A DNA stretch of 64,000 nt, from positions 1 through 64,000 of the forward strand of contig CAMDMC010000008.1 in the NCBI GenBank assembly GCA_945901825.1, read 5' to 3'. The notes under the pieces are model-generated. The model worked only from the letters and a program-made list of their open reading frames with translations. It had not been told where the DNA came from and made no database searches. The translations under genes and the position numbers were made by a program. Numbering within the stretch: position 1 is the first letter of the stretch; every line of letters starts with the position of its first letter. The stretch is from Bordetella parapertussis (lineage in GTDB: Bacteria > Pseudomonadota > Gammaproteobacteria > Burkholderiales > Burkholderiaceae_A). Shown here one piece after another: positions 17,863 through 29,167 of the stretch.

Positions 17863-18540
17863 TTAGACTTTGGTTTCATCCGTTTTCGATTGAATTTTTA
17901 AATCCCGTCCTAAAAGAAAAAGCTCAGCCGATTCTGCCCGAGAGGCGCTGGGCTTGCGCTGGTTAACCTTCTGAAAGACCTTTTTAAAGGCCTCCACCAG
18001 CTGACTAAACCCGCTTCCCTGAAAGGTCTTGACCAGCAAAGCCCCGTTGGGCTTGAGCTGCTGGGCTGCGAACTCAAGGGCGAGCTCGCCCAAATGCATC
18101 ACTCGGGCTGCATCAGCAACCCCTACACCACTTAAGTTGGGGGCCATATCCGATAAAACAAGGTCTACCCTGCGCCCGTTAAGCCATTGGTCGATTTGGG
18201 CGAGAACCTCAGGCTCTTGGAAGTCACCCTGCAAAAATTCAATGCCTGCGACAGGGTCCATGGGGAGAAGATCGATGGCCAGAATACGAGAGGCCTGGCC
18301 ACTCACACGCTCACGCAGCACCTGCGACCAGCTTCCTGGCGCCGCTCCCAGGTCGATAATGTACTGGCCGGGTCGAAGCAGCCGGTCTTTTTCGTCGATT
18401 TCTAAAAGCTTAAAGGCTGCTCGCGATCGGTAGCCTCTTTGCTGGGCCTGGCGGACATAGGGATCGGTAATGTGTCTCTGAACCCAGGCCCGATTGGTCT
18501 TGTTCTTAGCCGTAACGAACCTCGAGAATTTCGACCTCAC
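17863..18540 (-). CDS. rlmE: 23S rRNA 2'-O-methyltransferase RlmE (FtsJ)
   Basis: RlmE methylates U2552 of 23S rRNA late in 50S assembly. The family start [22 protein letters not shown] motif [28 protein letters not shown] and [11 protein letters not shown] contain the K-D-K type catalytic set. The frame is open upstream into greA. I place the start at GTG 18540, the closest normal codon before the conserved region, overlapping the greA end by 35 bp. The yhbY gene often found beside rlmE is absent. Confidence 0.93.
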   Translation of the reverse strand: MRSKFSRFVTAKNKTNRAWVQRHITDPYVRQAQQRGYRSRAAFKLLEIDEKDRLLRPGQYIIDLGAAPGSWSQVLRERVSGQASRILAIDLLPMDPVAGIEFLQGDFQEPEVLAQIDQWLNGRRVDLVLSDMAPNLSGVGVADAARVMHLGELALEFAAQQLKPNGALLVKTFQGSGFSQLVEAFKKVFQKVNQRKPSASRAESAELFLLGRDLKIQSKTDETKV

Positions 18541-18982
18541 GAGCACCACCCGGGGCCTGAACACTGACCACATCGCCTGCCGACTTGCCAATAAGGGCCC
18601 TTGCAATAGGGCTTGAGATTGAGATCTTTCCGACTTTTAAATCGGCCTCGTCCTCGCCCACGATTTGGTAGGTACTTTCTTTGTCCGCCTCGAGGTCAAG
18701 CAGCTGAACCAAGGTTCCAAAAACAACGCGGCCGTCTTGCTCAAGATCTTTAGGGTCAATAATTTGGGCGGTCGCAAGCTTGGACTCGAGCTCGGCAATG
18801 CGGCCCTCAATGAATCCCTGGCGCTCTTTAGCAGCGTCGTACTCCGCATTCTCGGAAAGGTCGCCCTGGGCGCGGGCCTCGGCAATGGCATTGACCACCG
18901 AGGGGCGCTCTTCGTGCTTAAGTCGGTGCAGTTCGGCTCGCAATAGCTCGGCGCCATTCACAGTTAAAGGGGTAATGGTCAT
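18506..18982 (-). CDS. greA: Transcription elongation factor GreA
   Basis: This 158-residue factor has an N-terminal coiled coil (about 10-75; motif [20 protein letters not shown]) with the acidic tip that enters the RNA polymerase channel and stimulates cleavage of backtracked RNA. An FKBP-like C-terminal domain follows, containing [20 protein letters not shown]. Length matches E. coli GreA (158). It starts 27 bp after carB, as in many proteobacteria. Confidence 0.97.
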   Translation of the reverse strand: MTITPLTVNGAELLRAELHRLKHEERPSVVNAIAEARAQGDLSENAEYDAAKERQGFIEGRIAELESKLATAQIIDPKDLEQDGRVVFGTLVQLLDLEADKESTYQIVGEDEADLKVGKISISSPIARALIGKSAGDVVSVQAPGGAREVEILEVRYG

Positions 18983-19009
18983 TGCAGTTCTTTCTTTAAG
19001 GGGCCTTGC

Positions 19010-22000
19010 CTAGCTCAGCTCGGCATGCAAAGACTGTAGATCGTAGACCTGAAGCCTAGCTTGCGTCATAGCAAGCATGCCGTCAACCGCAGCTCGTGCC
19101 CCGGCAAAGGTTGTGTAGGTGGTAATACGCTGCGAGAGGCCCGTGGTTCGAATGGAACGCGAGTCGGCCATGGCCGAGCGCTTTTCTTCAACCGTATTGA
19201 TAATGAAGGCGACCCCACCATTCTTAATAAGGTCGACAACATGGGGGCGGCCCTCGGCCACCTTGTTAACAACCGTTACCGCAATGCCCAGGCTGGCGAT
19301 GGCTGCAGCCGTTCCGCGAGTGGCAATAAGCCGAAAGCCAAGGGTATTAAGCTTGCGGGCCAGATCGCCAACGCCAGATTTGTCGGAATTTTTAATGCTG
19401 ATAAATGCGGCAGGCGCAAGACCTGCCGCCGAGGCGACTGCCTCAGGCAGTCGAATGCCCGCCCCAAGCTGAGATTTCACAAAGGCCTCGGCAAAACTTC
19501 GGCCCACACCCATGACCTCGCCCGTAGATTTCATCTCAGGGCCCAAGATGGTGTCAACGCCAGGAAATTTCACAAAGGGAAAGACCGCCTCTTTGACGCT
19601 GAAATACCCCGGGGTGACTTCAGCCCCAAGGCCCTGGTCGTCAAGGCTAATGCCGAGCATGGCGCGGGCGGCAATTTTCGCAAGCGGCAGACCTGTAGCC
19701 TTTGAAACAAAGGGCACCGTTCGCGAGGCGCGTGGATTGACTTCCAATACAAAGACCGTTGCACCCTGAATGGCAAACTGTACATTCATGAGGCCAATAA
19801 CATTTAGCGCACGGCTCATGACCTCGGTCTGACGTTTGAGTTCAGACACCATCTCGGCCGAGAGCGAATAGGGGGGGAGGCTGCAGGCGGAATCGCCCGA
19901 ATGCACACCCGCCTGCTCAATGTGTTCCATGACACCGCCAATGAAGACTCGCTTGCCGTCCGAAAGGCAGTCGACGTCCACCTCGATAGCGTCGTTGAGA
20001 AAACGGTCGAGCAGAACGGGGGAGTCGTTTGAAACCTTCACAGCCTCACGCATGTACCGCTCAAGGTCGCGCTGCTCGTGAACAATTTCCATGGCGCGGC
20101 CGCCAAGAACATAACTTGGGCGCACCACCAAGGGGTAGCCAATTTCTTGGGCAAGCCGCATAGCCTCTTCTTCATTACGAGCTGTGCGATTGGGCGGTTG
20201 ATGAAGCTCGAGTTTTTGCAAAAGCTTCTGAAAGCGTTCCCGATCTTCGGCAATGTCGATGGACTCGGGGGAGGTCCCCACAATAGGCACGCCCGCAGCC
20301 TCAAGCGCCTTGGCAAGCTTTAAGGGAGTCTGACCACCGTACTGAACGATAACGCCAACGGGCTTTTCTTTATCGACAATTTCAAGAACGTCTTCAAGCG
20401 TGAGGGGCTCAAAATAAAGCCGGTCGGAGGTGTCGAAGTCGGTGCTTACGGTCTCGGGGTTGCAGTTCACCATGATGGTTTCAAAGCCGTCTTCGCGCAA
20501 GGCCATGGCCGCATGCACGCAGCAGTAGTCGAACTCAATGCCCTGCCCGATTCGGTTCGGCCCACCACCTAGCACCATGACCTTCTTGCGGTCGGTGGGT
20601 GCCGCCTCGCACTCCTTCTCGTAGGTGGAATAAAAGTACGAGGTGGTGGTGTTGAACTCGGCCGCACAGGTGTCAACGCGCTTATAAACAGGGCGAACAT
20701 TCAGGGCATGGCGCAGCTTGCGAATTTCTGTTTCGGTGGTGTCCAAAAGGTAGGCAAGCCTGCGGTCAGAGAAACCCTTGCGCTTGAGTCCAAAGAGAAG
20801 CTCTTCATCAAGATCAGCAAGCGTCTTTTTCTCAAGCGCCAATTCAATTTGAACGATCTCCTCAATTTGATACAAAAACCAAGGATCGATGTGCGTCAGT
20901 TGATGCACCTCGTCCACCGAAAAGCCCTGTGCAAAGGCATCGCCCACGTACCAGATACGCTCGGGGCCTGGCTCGCCAAGCTCTTCCTCAATGCGCTCAC
21001 GGTCGGTGGTTTTTTCATTCATGCCATCCACGCCCACCTCGAGGCCTCGCAAGGCCTTTAGGAAGGATTCTTGGAAGGTGCGGCCGATGGCCATAACCTC
21101 GCCCACCGACTTCATCTGCGTGGTGAGATGGGCATCGGCCATGGGGAACTTCTCAAAGGCAAACCGGGGCACCTTAGTGACCACGTAATCGATGCTCGGC
21201 TCAAAGGAGGCGGGCGTTGCGCCGCCGGTAATTTCGTTCTGCAGTTCATCAAGGGTGTAGCCCACGGCAAGCTTGGCGGCCACCTTGGCAATAGGAAAGC
21301 CTGTTGCCTTGGAGGCAAGGGCCGAGGAGCGCGAGACCCTTGGGTTCATCTCGATAACAATCATGCGGCCGTTGGCCGGGTTAATCGCAAACTGAACGTT
21401 CGACCCACCCGTGTCGACGCCAATTTCTCGAAGAATGGCAATCGAAGCATTACGAAGCAGTTGATACTCTTTGTCGGTCAGGGTCTGGGCAGGGGCGACC
21501 GTAATAGAGTCACCCGTGTGAATGCCCATGGGGTCAAGGTTTTCAATGGAGCAGACAATAATGCAGTTGTCTGCCTTGTCGCGTACAACCTCCATCTCAA
21601 ACTCTTTCCAGCCAATAAGAGACTCTTCAATAAGGAGTTCGCGGGTGGGTGAGGCCTCAAGCCCGCCTTTGCAGATCTGCTCGAACTCCTCGGCGTTGTA
21701 GGCAATGCCACCGCCCGTGCCACCTAGCGTGAAGCTCGGCCGAATGACCACCGGGAAGCCTGCTGACTGAGTAAGCTCGGAAATACGGCCCTGGACATCC
21801 CAGGCCTCTTCCATGCTGTGGGCCACACCGGACTGGGCAGACGCAAGGCCAATGGAGGTCATGGCCTGCTTGAATTTTTGACGGTCTTCGGCCTTTTCAA
21901 TGGCTGCCTCGCGGGCGCCAATAAGCTCAACATTGAACTTGGCCAAAACGCCCTCACGGGCAAGGTCAAGCGCACAGTTCAATGCAGTCTGACCACCCAT

Positions 22001-22267
22001 AGTGGGCAGCAGGGCATCGGGGCGCTCTTTTTCAATAATTTGGGCAACCATGGGCCAGGTGATGGGCTCGATGTAGGTGACATCGGCGGTCTCGGGGTCG
22101 GTCATGATGGTGGCCGGGTTGCTGTTGACAAGCACCACCCTGTAGCCCTCTTGCTTTAAGGCCTTGCAGGCCTGAGCCCCTGAATAGTCAAACTCACAGG
22201 CCTGGCCAATAACAATGGGGCCGGCACCAATAATGAGTATGGTTTTTATATCGGTGCGCTTAGGCAT
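19010..22267 (-). CDS. carB: Carbamoyl-phosphate synthase large subunit
   Basis: This 1085-residue enzyme makes carbamoyl phosphate for arginine and pyrimidines from bicarbonate, ATP and CarA-derived ammonia. It has two homologous ATP-grasp halves. The first begins [20 protein letters not shown]; the second begins near residue 560 with [19 protein letters not shown]. The C-terminal MGS-type allosteric domain contains [13 protein letters not shown]. It overlaps the end of carA by 8 bp. Confidence 0.98.
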   Translation of the reverse strand: MPKRTDIKTILIIGAGPIVIGQACEFDYSGAQACKALKQEGYRVVLVNSNPATIMTDPETADVTYIEPITWPMVAQIIEKERPDALLPTMGGQTALNCALDLAREGVLAKFNVELIGAREAAIEKAEDRQKFKQAMTSIGLASAQSGVAHSMEEAWDVQGRISELTQSAGFPVVIRPSFTLGGTGGGIAYNAEEFEQICKGGLEASPTRELLIEESLIGWKEFEMEVVRDKADNCIIVCSIENLDPMGIHTGDSITVAPAQTLTDKEYQLLRNASIAILREIGVDTGGSNVQFAINPANGRMIVIEMNPRVSRSSALASKATGFPIAKVAAKLAVGYTLDELQNEITGGATPASFEPSIDYVVTKVPRFAFEKFPMADAHLTTQMKSVGEVMAIGRTFQESFLKALRGLEVGVDGMNEKTTDRERIEEELGEPGPERIWYVGDAFAQGFSVDEVHQLTHIDPWFLYQIEEIVQIELALEKKTLADLDEELLFGLKRKGFSDRRLAYLLDTTETEIRKLRHALNVRPVYKRVDTCAAEFNTTTSYFYSTYEKECEAAPTDRKKVMVLGGGPNRIGQGIEFDYCCVHAAMALREDGFETIMVNCNPETVSTDFDTSDRLYFEPLTLEDVLEIVDKEKPVGVIVQYGGQTPLKLAKALEAAGVPIVGTSPESIDIAEDRERFQKLLQKLELHQPPNRTARNEEEAMRLAQEIGYPLVVRPSYVLGGRAMEIVHEQRDLERYMREAVKVSNDSPVLLDRFLNDAIEVDVDCLSDGKRVFIGGVMEHIEQAGVHSGDSACSLPPYSLSAEMVSELKRQTEVMSRALNVIGLMNVQFAIQGATVFVLEVNPRASRTVPFVSKATGLPLAKIAARAMLGISLDDQGLGAEVTPGYFSVKEAVFPFVKFPGVDTILGPEMKSTGEVMGVGRSFAEAFVKSQLGAGIRLPEAVASAAGLAPAAFISIKNSDKSGVGDLARKLNTLGFRLIATRGTAAAIASLGIAVTVVNKVAEGRPHVVDLIKNGGVAFIINTVEEKRSAMADSRSIRTTGLSQRITTYTTFAGARAAVDGMLAMTQARLQVYDLQSLHAELS

Positions 22268-23516
22268 GTTGACCTTCCGTGTGAGCCTTCATGCTCGAAA
22301 AGAAACGGTCGAACAAACCTACAATATCGTGAGGCCCTGGGCTTGCCTCGGGGTGGCCTTGAAAGCAGTAAGCGGGTGCACTTGTGTGCTCTAGACCCTG
22401 AATAGAACCATCGAACAAAGACACATGCGTAATACGAAGCTGCGCGGGAAGGCTTTCCGGGTCTACGGCAAAACCGTGGTTCTGCGAGGTAATAAAGACG
22501 CGCTTACTTGCAAGGCACTGCACTGGATGATTGGCCCCATGATGACCAAACTTCATCTTCATGGTCTTTGCCCCTGCGGCAAGGGCCAGGATCTGATGGC
22601 CCAGGCAAATACCAAATAAGGGCAGCTTCGTCTCGATGGCCTGACGGGCCATCGCAATGGCATAGCCGCAGGGCTCGGGGTCACCGGGCCCGTTCGATAA
22701 AAAGATCCCGTCTGGCCTAAGCGCCATGGCCTGCTCGAAAGAGGTCTGGGCGGGCACCACGGTAATGCGTGCGCCTCGGTCTGCAAGTAAGCGAAGGATG
22801 TTGCGCTTGACACCGAAGTCGAAGGCAACGACATGAAAGGCGCCTGCTGCCTGTGCGGCAGAGGCTGAGGTTGATGCCGATACCGATGCAGCTGAACTTC
22901 CCGCCGTGCTTAAATTGGACTGATAGCCCTCGCCAAGCTGCCAGCTCGACTCGGTCCAGTGGTAGGGCTTAGCGGTTGTTACTTCTTTTGCAAGATCGGC
23001 ACCGACAAGGCCAGCAAACGATCGTGCCAGCTGCAAGGCCTTTTCCGCCGTGGCATCGGGCCCAGTAAGAATGGCGCCCGCCTGGGCGCCGTGATCGCGA
23101 AGCCTGCGGGTTAATGCACGGGTATCAAGACCCGCAATGGCCACGGTGCCTGATGCCTTAAGGGCCTGATCGAGGCTCTGTTGAGAACGAAAATTAGAGG
23201 CCATGCGCGGAAGGTCGCGCACAACCAACCCTGCTGCGTGAACGCTGCTGGATTCGTTGTCCTCATCGTTCCAGCCGGTGTTGCCAATGTGCGGGTAGGT
23301 AAGAGTGACAATCTGACGGCAATAACTGGGGTCGGTAAGAATTTCTTGGTAGCCTGTCATGGCAGTGTTGAAAACCACCTCGCCGACCGTCTGGCCTTGG
23401 GCTCCGATAGAAATGCCCTGGAAGACGGTGCCATCGGCAAGGGCAAGAACCGCTGGGGGGAAAACAGATGAACTGGACGCACCACTGTTGGCGGCCAGAA
23501 GTTGGCTGACCTGCAA
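22260..23516 (-). CDS. carA: Carbamoyl-phosphate synthase small subunit
   Basis: This 418-residue glutamine amidotransferase subunit supplies ammonia to CarB. The N-terminal CarA domain contains [19 protein letters not shown]. The class I amidotransferase has nucleophile Cys in LFGICLGHQ and the catalytic His/Glu pair in [10 protein letters not shown] Ser/Ala-rich insert (about residues 203-228) before the amidotransferase domain makes it longer than the usual 380 or so. The start is TTG 23516 with strong Shine-Dalgarno AAGGAG eight bases upstream. A clear sigma-70 promoter precedes it. Confidence 0.96.
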   Translation of the reverse strand: MQVSQLLAANSGASSSSVFPPAVLALADGTVFQGISIGAQGQTVGEVVFNTAMTGYQEILTDPSYCRQIVTLTYPHIGNTGWNDEDNESSSVHAAGLVVRDLPRMASNFRSQQSLDQALKASGTVAIAGLDTRALTRRLRDHGAQAGAILTGPDATAEKALQLARSFAGLVGADLAKEVTTAKPYHWTESSWQLGEGYQSNLSTAGSSAASVSASTSASAAQAAGAFHVVAFDFGVKRNILRLLADRGARITVVPAQTSFEQAMALRPDGIFLSNGPGDPEPCGYAIAMARQAIETKLPLFGICLGHQILALAAGAKTMKMKFGHHGANHPVQCLASKRVFITSQNHGFAVDPESLPAQLRITHVSLFDGSIQGLEHTSAPAYCFQGHPEASPGPHDIVGLFDRFFSSMKAHTEGQHA

Positions 23517-23540
23517 AACACACTCCTTGGAATTTTTAGA

Positions 23541-23568
23541 ATTATACGGGAGGGCTGAGGTCTCCCAA
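23541..23568 (-). promoter_or_regulatory. carAB promoter
   Basis: On the minus strand TTGGGA (-35) and a perfect TATAAT (-10) are 16 bp apart, about 25 bp before the carA start. The spacer holds the palindrome GGGAG-N9-CTCCC, which overlaps the -35 box and could bind a regulator or form an early hairpin. Confidence 0.65.
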
Positions 23569-23607
23569 GAAGGTGCTGCGTTGCCTTAGAAGACGGCGTC
23601 GGTTGAT

Positions 23608-23982
23608 CTAGGAGGCGGCTGCAAAAATTGCAATGGTGAGAAAAAAGCCCACCAGCCAGACCAGGGTTCGTGCCATGGCCCAGTTGGCCACATAAGCCAA
23701 GATATAAACCAGACGTGAAATAACAAAGCCAACCGCCATCTGGTCCACGCTGTCGGTGGGCCCTAAAAACATGTGGGCCACGATGACGGCAATGGCAAAT
23801 AATAAAAGTGCCTCCCAGGTATTTTGCTGAGCCGCGACCGCGCGGGCTCGAAAGCCCTCTTGCTGGGCAAGCCACTGCCGTGGCTGGGCGTTGTCATAAC
23901 GCTCGCCGCCGGCTTTCGAAATTCCAGCGCAGACAATTGGAAGAAACATGGTGACAAAAAGGCACCAGAGGGCAGTGGTCAT
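23608..23982 (-). CDS. MAPEG-family membrane protein
   Basis: This 124-residue protein has about four hydrophobic helices. It has the MAPEG pattern of bacterial YecN-like members: [20 protein letters not shown], then [20 protein letters not shown] and [14 protein letters not shown]. Eukaryotic MAPEG proteins act on glutathione and eicosanoids; the role of these short bacterial forms is not known. Its ATG overlaps the recR stop by 4 bp, so it is cotranscribed with recR. Confidence 0.8.
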   Translation of the reverse strand: MTTALWCLFVTMFLPIVCAGISKAGGERYDNAQPRQWLAQQEGFRARAVAAQQNTWEALLLFAIAVIVAHMFLGPTDSVDQMAVGFVISRLVYILAYVANWAMARTLVWLVGFFLTIAIFAAAS

Positions 23983-24584
23983 GTCATACCTCGTCGGTCT
24001 CGAAAGGCCTGAGCAATGGTGCCCAGGTCCACGTACTCTAGCTCACCTCCAAGAGGAACGCCTCGGGCCAGGCGCGTAATGCGCAGGGCGGGGCTGCGTT
24101 CTTGGGCTGCTAAAACCGTCTCAATGGCATGGGCTGTTGCCTCGCCCTCCGGGGTGAAGTTTGTTGCAATGATGAGCTCTTCAAGCTCAGGGTCAAGGCT
24201 TCGCTCAAGCAGTTCCGGCAGCCCAATCTGCTTGGGGCCCATGCCATCAAGTGGCGAGAGCCTTCCTTTTAAAACAAAGTAACGGCCCCTAAAACTTCGG
24301 GTCTGCTCCATCACAAGAAGATCAGCCGGGGTCTCCACCACACAGAGCAGTCGTCCGTCCCGACCCGGATCTTCACAGGCCGAACAGATGGGCTGCTCGG
24401 AAAAGTTGTTGCAACGCTGGCAGGGCTGAAGGCCCTGAAGCGACTGCTGAAGGGCGTGGCCTAGGGCGGCAGCAGATTCACGGTCGTGCTGAAGAAGGTG
24501 AAGAGCAAGCCGCTGGGCTGTTTTAGGGCCAATACCTGGAAGCCTTGCTAGGGCGGCTGTGAGCGCCTTGAGGCTTGGGGGCAT
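23979..24584 (-). CDS. recR: Recombination mediator RecR
   Basis: RecR works with RecF/RecO to load RecA on gapped DNA. This protein of about 201 residues has an N-terminal helix-hairpin-helix ([19 protein letters not shown]), a zinc finger [16 protein letters not shown] and a Toprim domain starting [16 protein letters not shown] chose ATG 24584, preceded by AAGGGG; a GTG at 24611 would add nine residues. It lies downstream of dnaX and ybaB in the common dnaX-ybaB-recR order. Confidence 0.96.
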   Translation of the reverse strand: MPPSLKALTAALARLPGIGPKTAQRLALHLLQHDRESAAALGHALQQSLQGLQPCQRCNNFSEQPICSACEDPGRDGRLLCVVETPADLLVMEQTRSFRGRYFVLKGRLSPLDGMGPKQIGLPELLERSLDPELEELIIATNFTPEGEATAHAIETVLAAQERSPALRITRLARGVPLGGELEYVDLGTIAQAFRDRRGMT

Positions 24585-24626
24585 GAAGGCCCCTTCATAG
24601 GCATCGGCCACGGAAAGGGCAAGGGC

Positions 24627-24956
24627 CTAAAGTTTAAAACCCGGAGGCAAAGGCATGCCTGCCGTTGCGGATGCCATTTGGTCTTCGGAGACTTTCTCCA
24701 CCTGAGCGACCGCATCGTTAAGCGCAGAGACCAAGAGGTCCTGCAGGGTTTCGAGGTCGTCAGGGTCCGATGACATTAGCGAGGGATCGATGCTGACAGA
24801 CCGCACCTGGTGCTTGCCCGTCATTACAAGCTTCACAAGACCGGAGCCTGCCTGGCCTTCAACCTCGATACTGCCAAGGGCCTCCTGGGCTTTTTTGATC
24901 TTGTCCTGCATCTGCTGAGCCTGACGCATGAGCCCGGCAATCTGACCTTTCATCAT
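24627..24956 (-). CDS. ybaB: YbaB/EbfC nucleoid-associated protein
   Basis: This 109-residue protein begins [23 protein letters not shown], with helical ends and the conserved [18 protein letters not shown] strand region. YbaB forms a dimer that binds DNA as a tweezer-like nucleoid protein. Its ATG overlaps the dnaX stop by 4 bp, and recR follows directly. Confidence 0.95.
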   Translation of the reverse strand: MMKGQIAGLMRQAQQMQDKIKKAQEALGSIEVEGQAGSGLVKLVMTGKHQVRSVSIDPSLMSSDPDDLETLQDLLVSALNDAVAQVEKVSEDQMASATAGMPLPPGFKL

Positions 24957-26716
24957 GATGATTCTCCTGGGTTGGTGTGGGGGTCTTTCCAGCGAATAGA
25001 GCCTGGAACAATGGTGGCATCAAACCGCTCGATAATAGCTTTCACAATGGGGGAGTTGGCAATGGAGGCCTCAGCCTGAGCCTGCCGCTGCGCGTGGATC
25101 GCAGCCTTTTGGGAGGCAAGGCTTGGGCCCTCCGACTGGCCAACCGACACAGAGAGTTCAATGCAGGGCCCAAACCGTGTTGCAAGGCTTGTGGCAACCC
25201 GCTCAACAACGTCAGCCTCCATTAGCGACTCCACCGGAACCTGAAATTTCAATACGGACCACCCGGCCCGTGACGAAGGTTCAAGGCCTAGAAAACGGGA
25301 CTGAATCGCAAACTGACGCGACAGACCCGCGAGGGGAAGGGTCTGCGCCACGTCCAGCCAGGACTCGGAAGTAAGGCCAGAGACTGGTTCGTACTTGGGC
25401 GTTCGGGGGCTGTCGATGCGCAAGGCCGCTGAGGCACGAGGGCTGTCACCTGTGGCTGGCTCGGCGGAAGGCGCATCGGAGAGGACCCTTGAGGCAGAAC
25501 GAACAGGCGAGCCCGAGCGAGCTGATGAGGCACCCGGCATGGCCGGCGCCTGGGTCTGGGTCTGCGGCTGCGATGATCCTGATGCAAGATCAAGAGGCAC
25601 AAAGGCAACCAGACGAAGAAGGGTCATCTCCAGGCCGGTCTGTTCATCGGGTGCATAGGCAAGATCGCGCAAGCCAAGCATGAGGATCTGATAACCAAGC
25701 TGCGCCTGCTCTGCAGAAATCGACAGACCTGCCTGGACGTCTGCCTGGGCGGCGGGCTGCGCACCGAGCTGGCTGGGACCCAAGACTTGCGCAATATTGA
25801 GTTCGTGAAAAAGGCGGGCCAGGTCTTCGAGAATGGCCTCTGCAGAAACGCCCGACGCAGTCAATGAATCCGCCGCCTGCAGGCAGTCTCGGGCATTGGC
25901 CTTGCCGATAGCCTGCGCCATGGCCTCAATGGCCTCTCGGCCCACCAGTCCAAGCATCTGACTGACGGCCTCAAGCTGAACACTGCCGCCCCCATAGGCA
26001 ATGGCCTGGTCGGTAAGCGACAGGCCGTCTCGAACCGAGCCCTTGGCCGCCCGCGCAAGCGCAAGCACTGCATCGGGCTCAGCCTGAATGCCTTCTTGCG
26101 TTAGGACGTAACTTAGGTGACGGTCAAGAAGATCGGGACGAAGGTTTTTTAAGCCAAACTGCAAGCAACGCGATAAGACCGTGACGGGAATTTTCTGAGG
26201 GTCGGTTGTAGCCAGCACAAATTTCACCCGCTCAGGCGGCTCTTCAAGGGTCTTGAGCATGGCGTTAAAAGCGTGCCCCGTGAGCATGTGCACCTCGTCA
26301 ATAACATAGACCTTGAAGCGGCCGGACGTAGGGGCAAACCGTGCCTGCTCAAGCAGTTGTTGAATTTCGGCCACCGAGCGGTTTGAGGCGGCATCAATTT
26401 CGACATAGTCGATAAACCTGCCTGAGTCGATCTCCTGACATGGCCCACACTGACCGCAGGGCTCGGCAACCAGGCCTGTTTCGCAGTTCAAGGCCTTGGC
26501 AAAAATACGGGCGAGACTGGTCTTGCCAACCCCCCTTGAGCCGGTAAGCAGGTAGGCATGATGCAGCCGTTGCTGCGACAAGGCATGCTGCAGCGCCTTC
26601 ACCACAAAGTCTTGACCTATTACGCTTGCAAACTGCCGTGGCCGCCACTTGCGCGCAAGCGCGATGGGCGCAGCCGGTGCGGCAAAGCCGGGGTCGTCCT
26701 GAAAAAGACTGCTCAC
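24953..26716 (-). CDS. dnaX: DNA polymerase III subunits tau/gamma
   Basis: This 587-residue clamp-loader ATPase has Walker [17 protein letters not shown], zinc module CGQCGPC, Walker [11 protein letters not shown] and sensor 1 [11 protein letters not shown]. The middle is a Pro/Ser/Ala-rich linker (about 385-440), followed by a C-terminal tau region. I see no strong A-rich slippery site like that of E. coli dnaX, so production of a shorter gamma form by frameshifting is not evident. The SRP RNA gene lies just upstream. Confidence 0.96.
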   Translation of the reverse strand: MSSLFQDDPGFAAPAAPIALARKWRPRQFASVIGQDFVVKALQHALSQQRLHHAYLLTGSRGVGKTSLARIFAKALNCETGLVAEPCGQCGPCQEIDSGRFIDYVEIDAASNRSVAEIQQLLEQARFAPTSGRFKVYVIDEVHMLTGHAFNAMLKTLEEPPERVKFVLATTDPQKIPVTVLSRCLQFGLKNLRPDLLDRHLSYVLTQEGIQAEPDAVLALARAAKGSVRDGLSLTDQAIAYGGGSVQLEAVSQMLGLVGREAIEAMAQAIGKANARDCLQAADSLTASGVSAEAILEDLARLFHELNIAQVLGPSQLGAQPAAQADVQAGLSISAEQAQLGYQILMLGLRDLAYAPDEQTGLEMTLLRLVAFVPLDLASGSSQPQTQTQAPAMPGASSARSGSPVRSASRVLSDAPSAEPATGDSPRASAALRIDSPRTPKYEPVSGLTSESWLDVAQTLPLAGLSRQFAIQSRFLGLEPSSRAGWSVLKFQVPVESLMEADVVERVATSLATRFGPCIELSVSVGQSEGPSLASQKAAIHAQRQAQAEASIANSPIVKAIIERFDATIVPGSIRWKDPHTNPGESS

Positions 26717-26780
26717 AAGCGGGCAAACAAAAGGAAAAGACGGTTGTGGATCATGGCGTTAATAGCATCAAGAGAAGTAA

Positions 26781-26880
26781 GGGGCGAGCCGTTCCCCCGG
26801 CACTCGCAAGGACCCGCTGTGGCTGCTTCGTTCCCGACCTGACCAGGTTCACAGGCTTACAATGCGGGGCGGCCCGCCAA
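26781..26880 (-). ncRNA. ffs: 4.5S RNA of the signal recognition particle
   Basis: The minus strand carries the conserved apical sequence ACCTGGTCAGGTCGGGAACG followed by AAGCAGCCACAG, the Ffh-binding hairpin of the bacterial small SRP RNA. The ends pair (GGCGGGCCG with CGGCTCGCC), giving an RNA of about 100 nt. A -10-like TACACT lies a few bases before the 5' end. Position before dnaX is common in betaproteobacteria. End points are estimated from the pairing. Confidence 0.92.
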
Positions 26881-27096
26881 CGTAAGTGTACCCCGGCCCC
26901 TGGCCCGTTTCCCTTTTTGCGCATTTCTGCGCTATATTTCTGTCTCAGGACTCAGACCGTCTTGGCTCCAAACAACATTAACCCCCTACTGAGTTTCGGT
27001 AGTTCTGGTTCTCAGCCCATTGCCGCTCTTGTACTTCTAGGTCTGTTCGCTTGATTCGATCCTTTCCTCCCCTCTCTATTTTTTTCTAAATTCGCT

Positions 27097-27423
27097 ATGA
27101 GTGATCTCGTTAAACCCGTTACTGATTCCAGTTTTGATGACGACGTTTTGAAGTCAGACCTCCCCGTGCTCGTTGACTTTTGGGCGGAATGGTGTGGGCC
27201 CTGCAAAATGATCGGCCCTATCGTTGAAGAAATCGCCAAGGAATACCAAGGGCGTCTTTCGGTTGCCAAGCTCAATGTCGATGAGAACGCCGCTGTTCCT
27301 GCTAAACATGGCATTCGCGGTATCCCAACCCTTATTCTTTTCAAAAACGGCGCTGTGGTCTCCCAAAAAGTGGGCGCCGCTGCAAAATCGCAACTCACTG
27401 CCTGGATTGACAGCCAGATCTAA
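27097..27423 (+). CDS. trxA: Thioredoxin 1
   Basis: This 108-residue cytoplasmic thioredoxin has active site [10 protein letters not shown] and the cis-proline segment [10 protein letters not shown]. It is the general protein-disulfide reductant and the probable electron donor for the thioredoxin-type ArsC in this window. Length matches E. coli TrxA. It precedes rho, the classical trxA-rho order. Confidence 0.97.
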   Translation: MSDLVKPVTDSSFDDDVLKSDLPVLVDFWAEWCGPCKMIGPIVEEIAKEYQGRLSVAKLNVDENAAVPAKHGIRGIPTLILFKNGAVVSQKVGAAAKSQLTAWIDSQI

Positions 27424-27533
27424 GCTTTGTCATACACGTCCAGGTCCAGTCACGGCCCGGGGACAGAAGCTTCTAGCTCACCGCGACGCTTCTTCAAATC
27501 CTCTCTTTTCCTTTATGGTGGTCTCCGTTAACT

Positions 27534-28796
27534 ATGTACCTCTCTGAACTCAAGGCTATGCCGGTCACCCAGCTCGTAGAGCTGGCGATCTCGCTTGAAA
27601 TTGAAAATGCCAGCAGGCTTCGCAAACAAGAACTCATGTTTGCCATTCTTAAAAAGAAGGCCAAAACCGGCGAACAAATTTTTGGCGATGGTGTGCTCGA
27701 GGTTCTGCCTGACGGCTTTGGCTTCTTGCGAGCTCCCGAGTCGTCTTATCTGGCAAGCACCGACGATATTTATTTGTCGCCCTCACAGATTCGCCGGTTT
27801 AACCTGCACACGGGCGACTCCATTGAAGGCGAGGTACGAACCCCGAAGGACGGTGAGCGCTACTTCGCCCTGGTGAAGGTTGACCGAATCAACCAACAGC
27901 CCCCTGAGGCCTCAAAAAATAAGATTCTTTTTGAAAACCTCACTCCGCTTTTCCCTGACGAGCCCCTTCGGCTAGAGCGGGAGATGAAGGGAGAAGAGAA
28001 CATTACCGGCCGTATCGTTGACATGGTCTCGCCCATTGGAAGAGGCCAGCGAGGCCTGCTTGTTGCCTCACCGAAGAGCGGCAAAACGGTGATGATGCAA
28101 CACATTGCGCATGCCATTTCTACTAATCATCCCGAGGTGGTGCTTATTGTTCTTCTTATCGATGAGCGACCCGAAGAGGTGACTGAAATGCAGCGCTCGG
28201 TGCGCGGGGAGGTAGTGGCATCCACCTTCGATGAACCCGCCACCCGCCATGTGCAGGTTGCCGAGATGGTCATTGAAAAAGCCAAGAGGCTTGTCGAGCA
28301 CAAGAAAGACGTGGTCATTCTGCTTGACTCGATTACACGGCTGGCAAGGGCCTACAACACCGTGGTTCCCACATCGGGCAAGGTGCTGACCGGTGGCGTT
28401 GATGCCAACGCCCTGCATCGGCCTAAACGGTTCTTTGGGGCAGCCCGGAACATCGAAGAAGGCGGCTCACTGACCATTATTGCGACGGCCCTTATTGAGA
28501 CCGGTTCTCGAATGGATGAGGTTATTTACGAAGAGTTCAAGGGCACGGGCAACATGGAAGTTCATCTTGAACGCAGGCTTGCTGAAAAGCGCGTCTACCC
28601 GGCCATAAATATCAATCGCTCAGGAACACGGCGTGAAGAATTACTTATCAAGCCTGACCTTCTGCAAAAGATCTGGATTCTTCGAAAACTGCTTCACGAC
28701 ATGGATGAAATTCAGGCCATGGAATTCCTGCTCGACAAGGTGCGCCAGACAAAGAACAATGCCGAGTTTTTCGACATGATGAAGCGTGGCAGTTAG
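27534..28796 (+). CDS. rho: Transcription termination factor Rho
   Basis: This 420-residue hexameric RNA helicase ends transcripts at rut sites. The N-terminal Rho domain and cold-shock-like RNA-binding fold contain [14 protein letters not shown]. Walker A is SPKSGKTVM, Walker [19 protein letters not shown], and the Q-loop region is [19 protein letters not shown]. Length matches E. coli Rho (419). A 110-bp leader separates it from trxA. Confidence 0.98.
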   Translation: MYLSELKAMPVTQLVELAISLEIENASRLRKQELMFAILKKKAKTGEQIFGDGVLEVLPDGFGFLRAPESSYLASTDDIYLSPSQIRRFNLHTGDSIEGEVRTPKDGERYFALVKVDRINQQPPEASKNKILFENLTPLFPDEPLRLEREMKGEENITGRIVDMVSPIGRGQRGLLVASPKSGKTVMMQHIAHAISTNHPEVVLIVLLIDERPEEVTEMQRSVRGEVVASTFDEPATRHVQVAEMVIEKAKRLVEHKKDVVILLDSITRLARAYNTVVPTSGKVLTGGVDANALHRPKRFFGAARNIEEGGSLTIIATALIETGSRMDEVIYEEFKGTGNMEVHLERRLAEKRVYPAININRSGTRREELLIKPDLLQKIWILRKLLHDMDEIQAMEFLLDKVRQTKNNAEFFDMMKRGS

Positions 28797-28855
28797 GATA
28801 TACTTTAAAACTTTGGTTTTTTTGAAAAAGAAGATTTTCTAAAGAGAGTTCGGCC

Positions 28856-29125
28856 ATGAAAGAAGGCATTCACCCCAACTACCGTGAAGTGGTCTTTGTA
28901 GACCTTTCCAACGATTTTAGTTTCGTTACCCGCTCAACGGTGTCGACACGAGAGACCATTAAGTGGAAAGATGGTAAGGACTACCCCCTTTACAAGCTCG
29001 ACACCAGCTCGGAATCGCATCCTTTCTACACCGGCACCCAGAAAATGATGGACACCGCCGGTCGTGTTGAAAAGTTTCGTCAAAAGTTTGGCGCAAAGAC
29101 GGGCAGCGGCGCAGCCAAAAATTAA
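28856..29125 (+). CDS. rpmE2: 50S ribosomal protein L31 type B
   Basis: This 89-residue protein has [18 protein letters not shown] and the [20 protein letters not shown] motif. It has no cysteine, so it is the zinc-free type B form. It follows rho by 59 bp. No zinc-binding L31 is visible in this window, so type B may be the only form. Confidence 0.96.
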   Translation: MKEGIHPNYREVVFVDLSNDFSFVTRSTVSTRETIKWKDGKDYPLYKLDTSSESHPFYTGTQKMMDTAGRVEKFRQKFGAKTGSGAAKN

Positions 29126-29167
29126 GTTCGAGTTCGGTTTGAGCGCCATCTAGCCCTTGGCTGGCCC

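Noticed and set aside
21071..21652. Plus-strand open frame (193 codons) inside carB
   Set aside because: It is antisense to the conserved first ATP-grasp half of CarB and has no domain.
24953..26716. Programmed frameshift in dnaX
   Set aside because: No A-AAA-AAG-type slippery heptamer with a downstream stem is visible in the linker region.
26890..26925. Possible sigma-54 promoter before trxA
   Set aside because: TGGCCCG and TTGC are present, but the spacing between them is about 10 bp instead of the required 5.
26626..27054. Plus-strand open frame of 142 codons between dnaX and trxA
   Set aside because: It covers the SRP RNA gene and the start of dnaX. Only its last 30 codons could be considered, and these are reported separately as a weak candidate.
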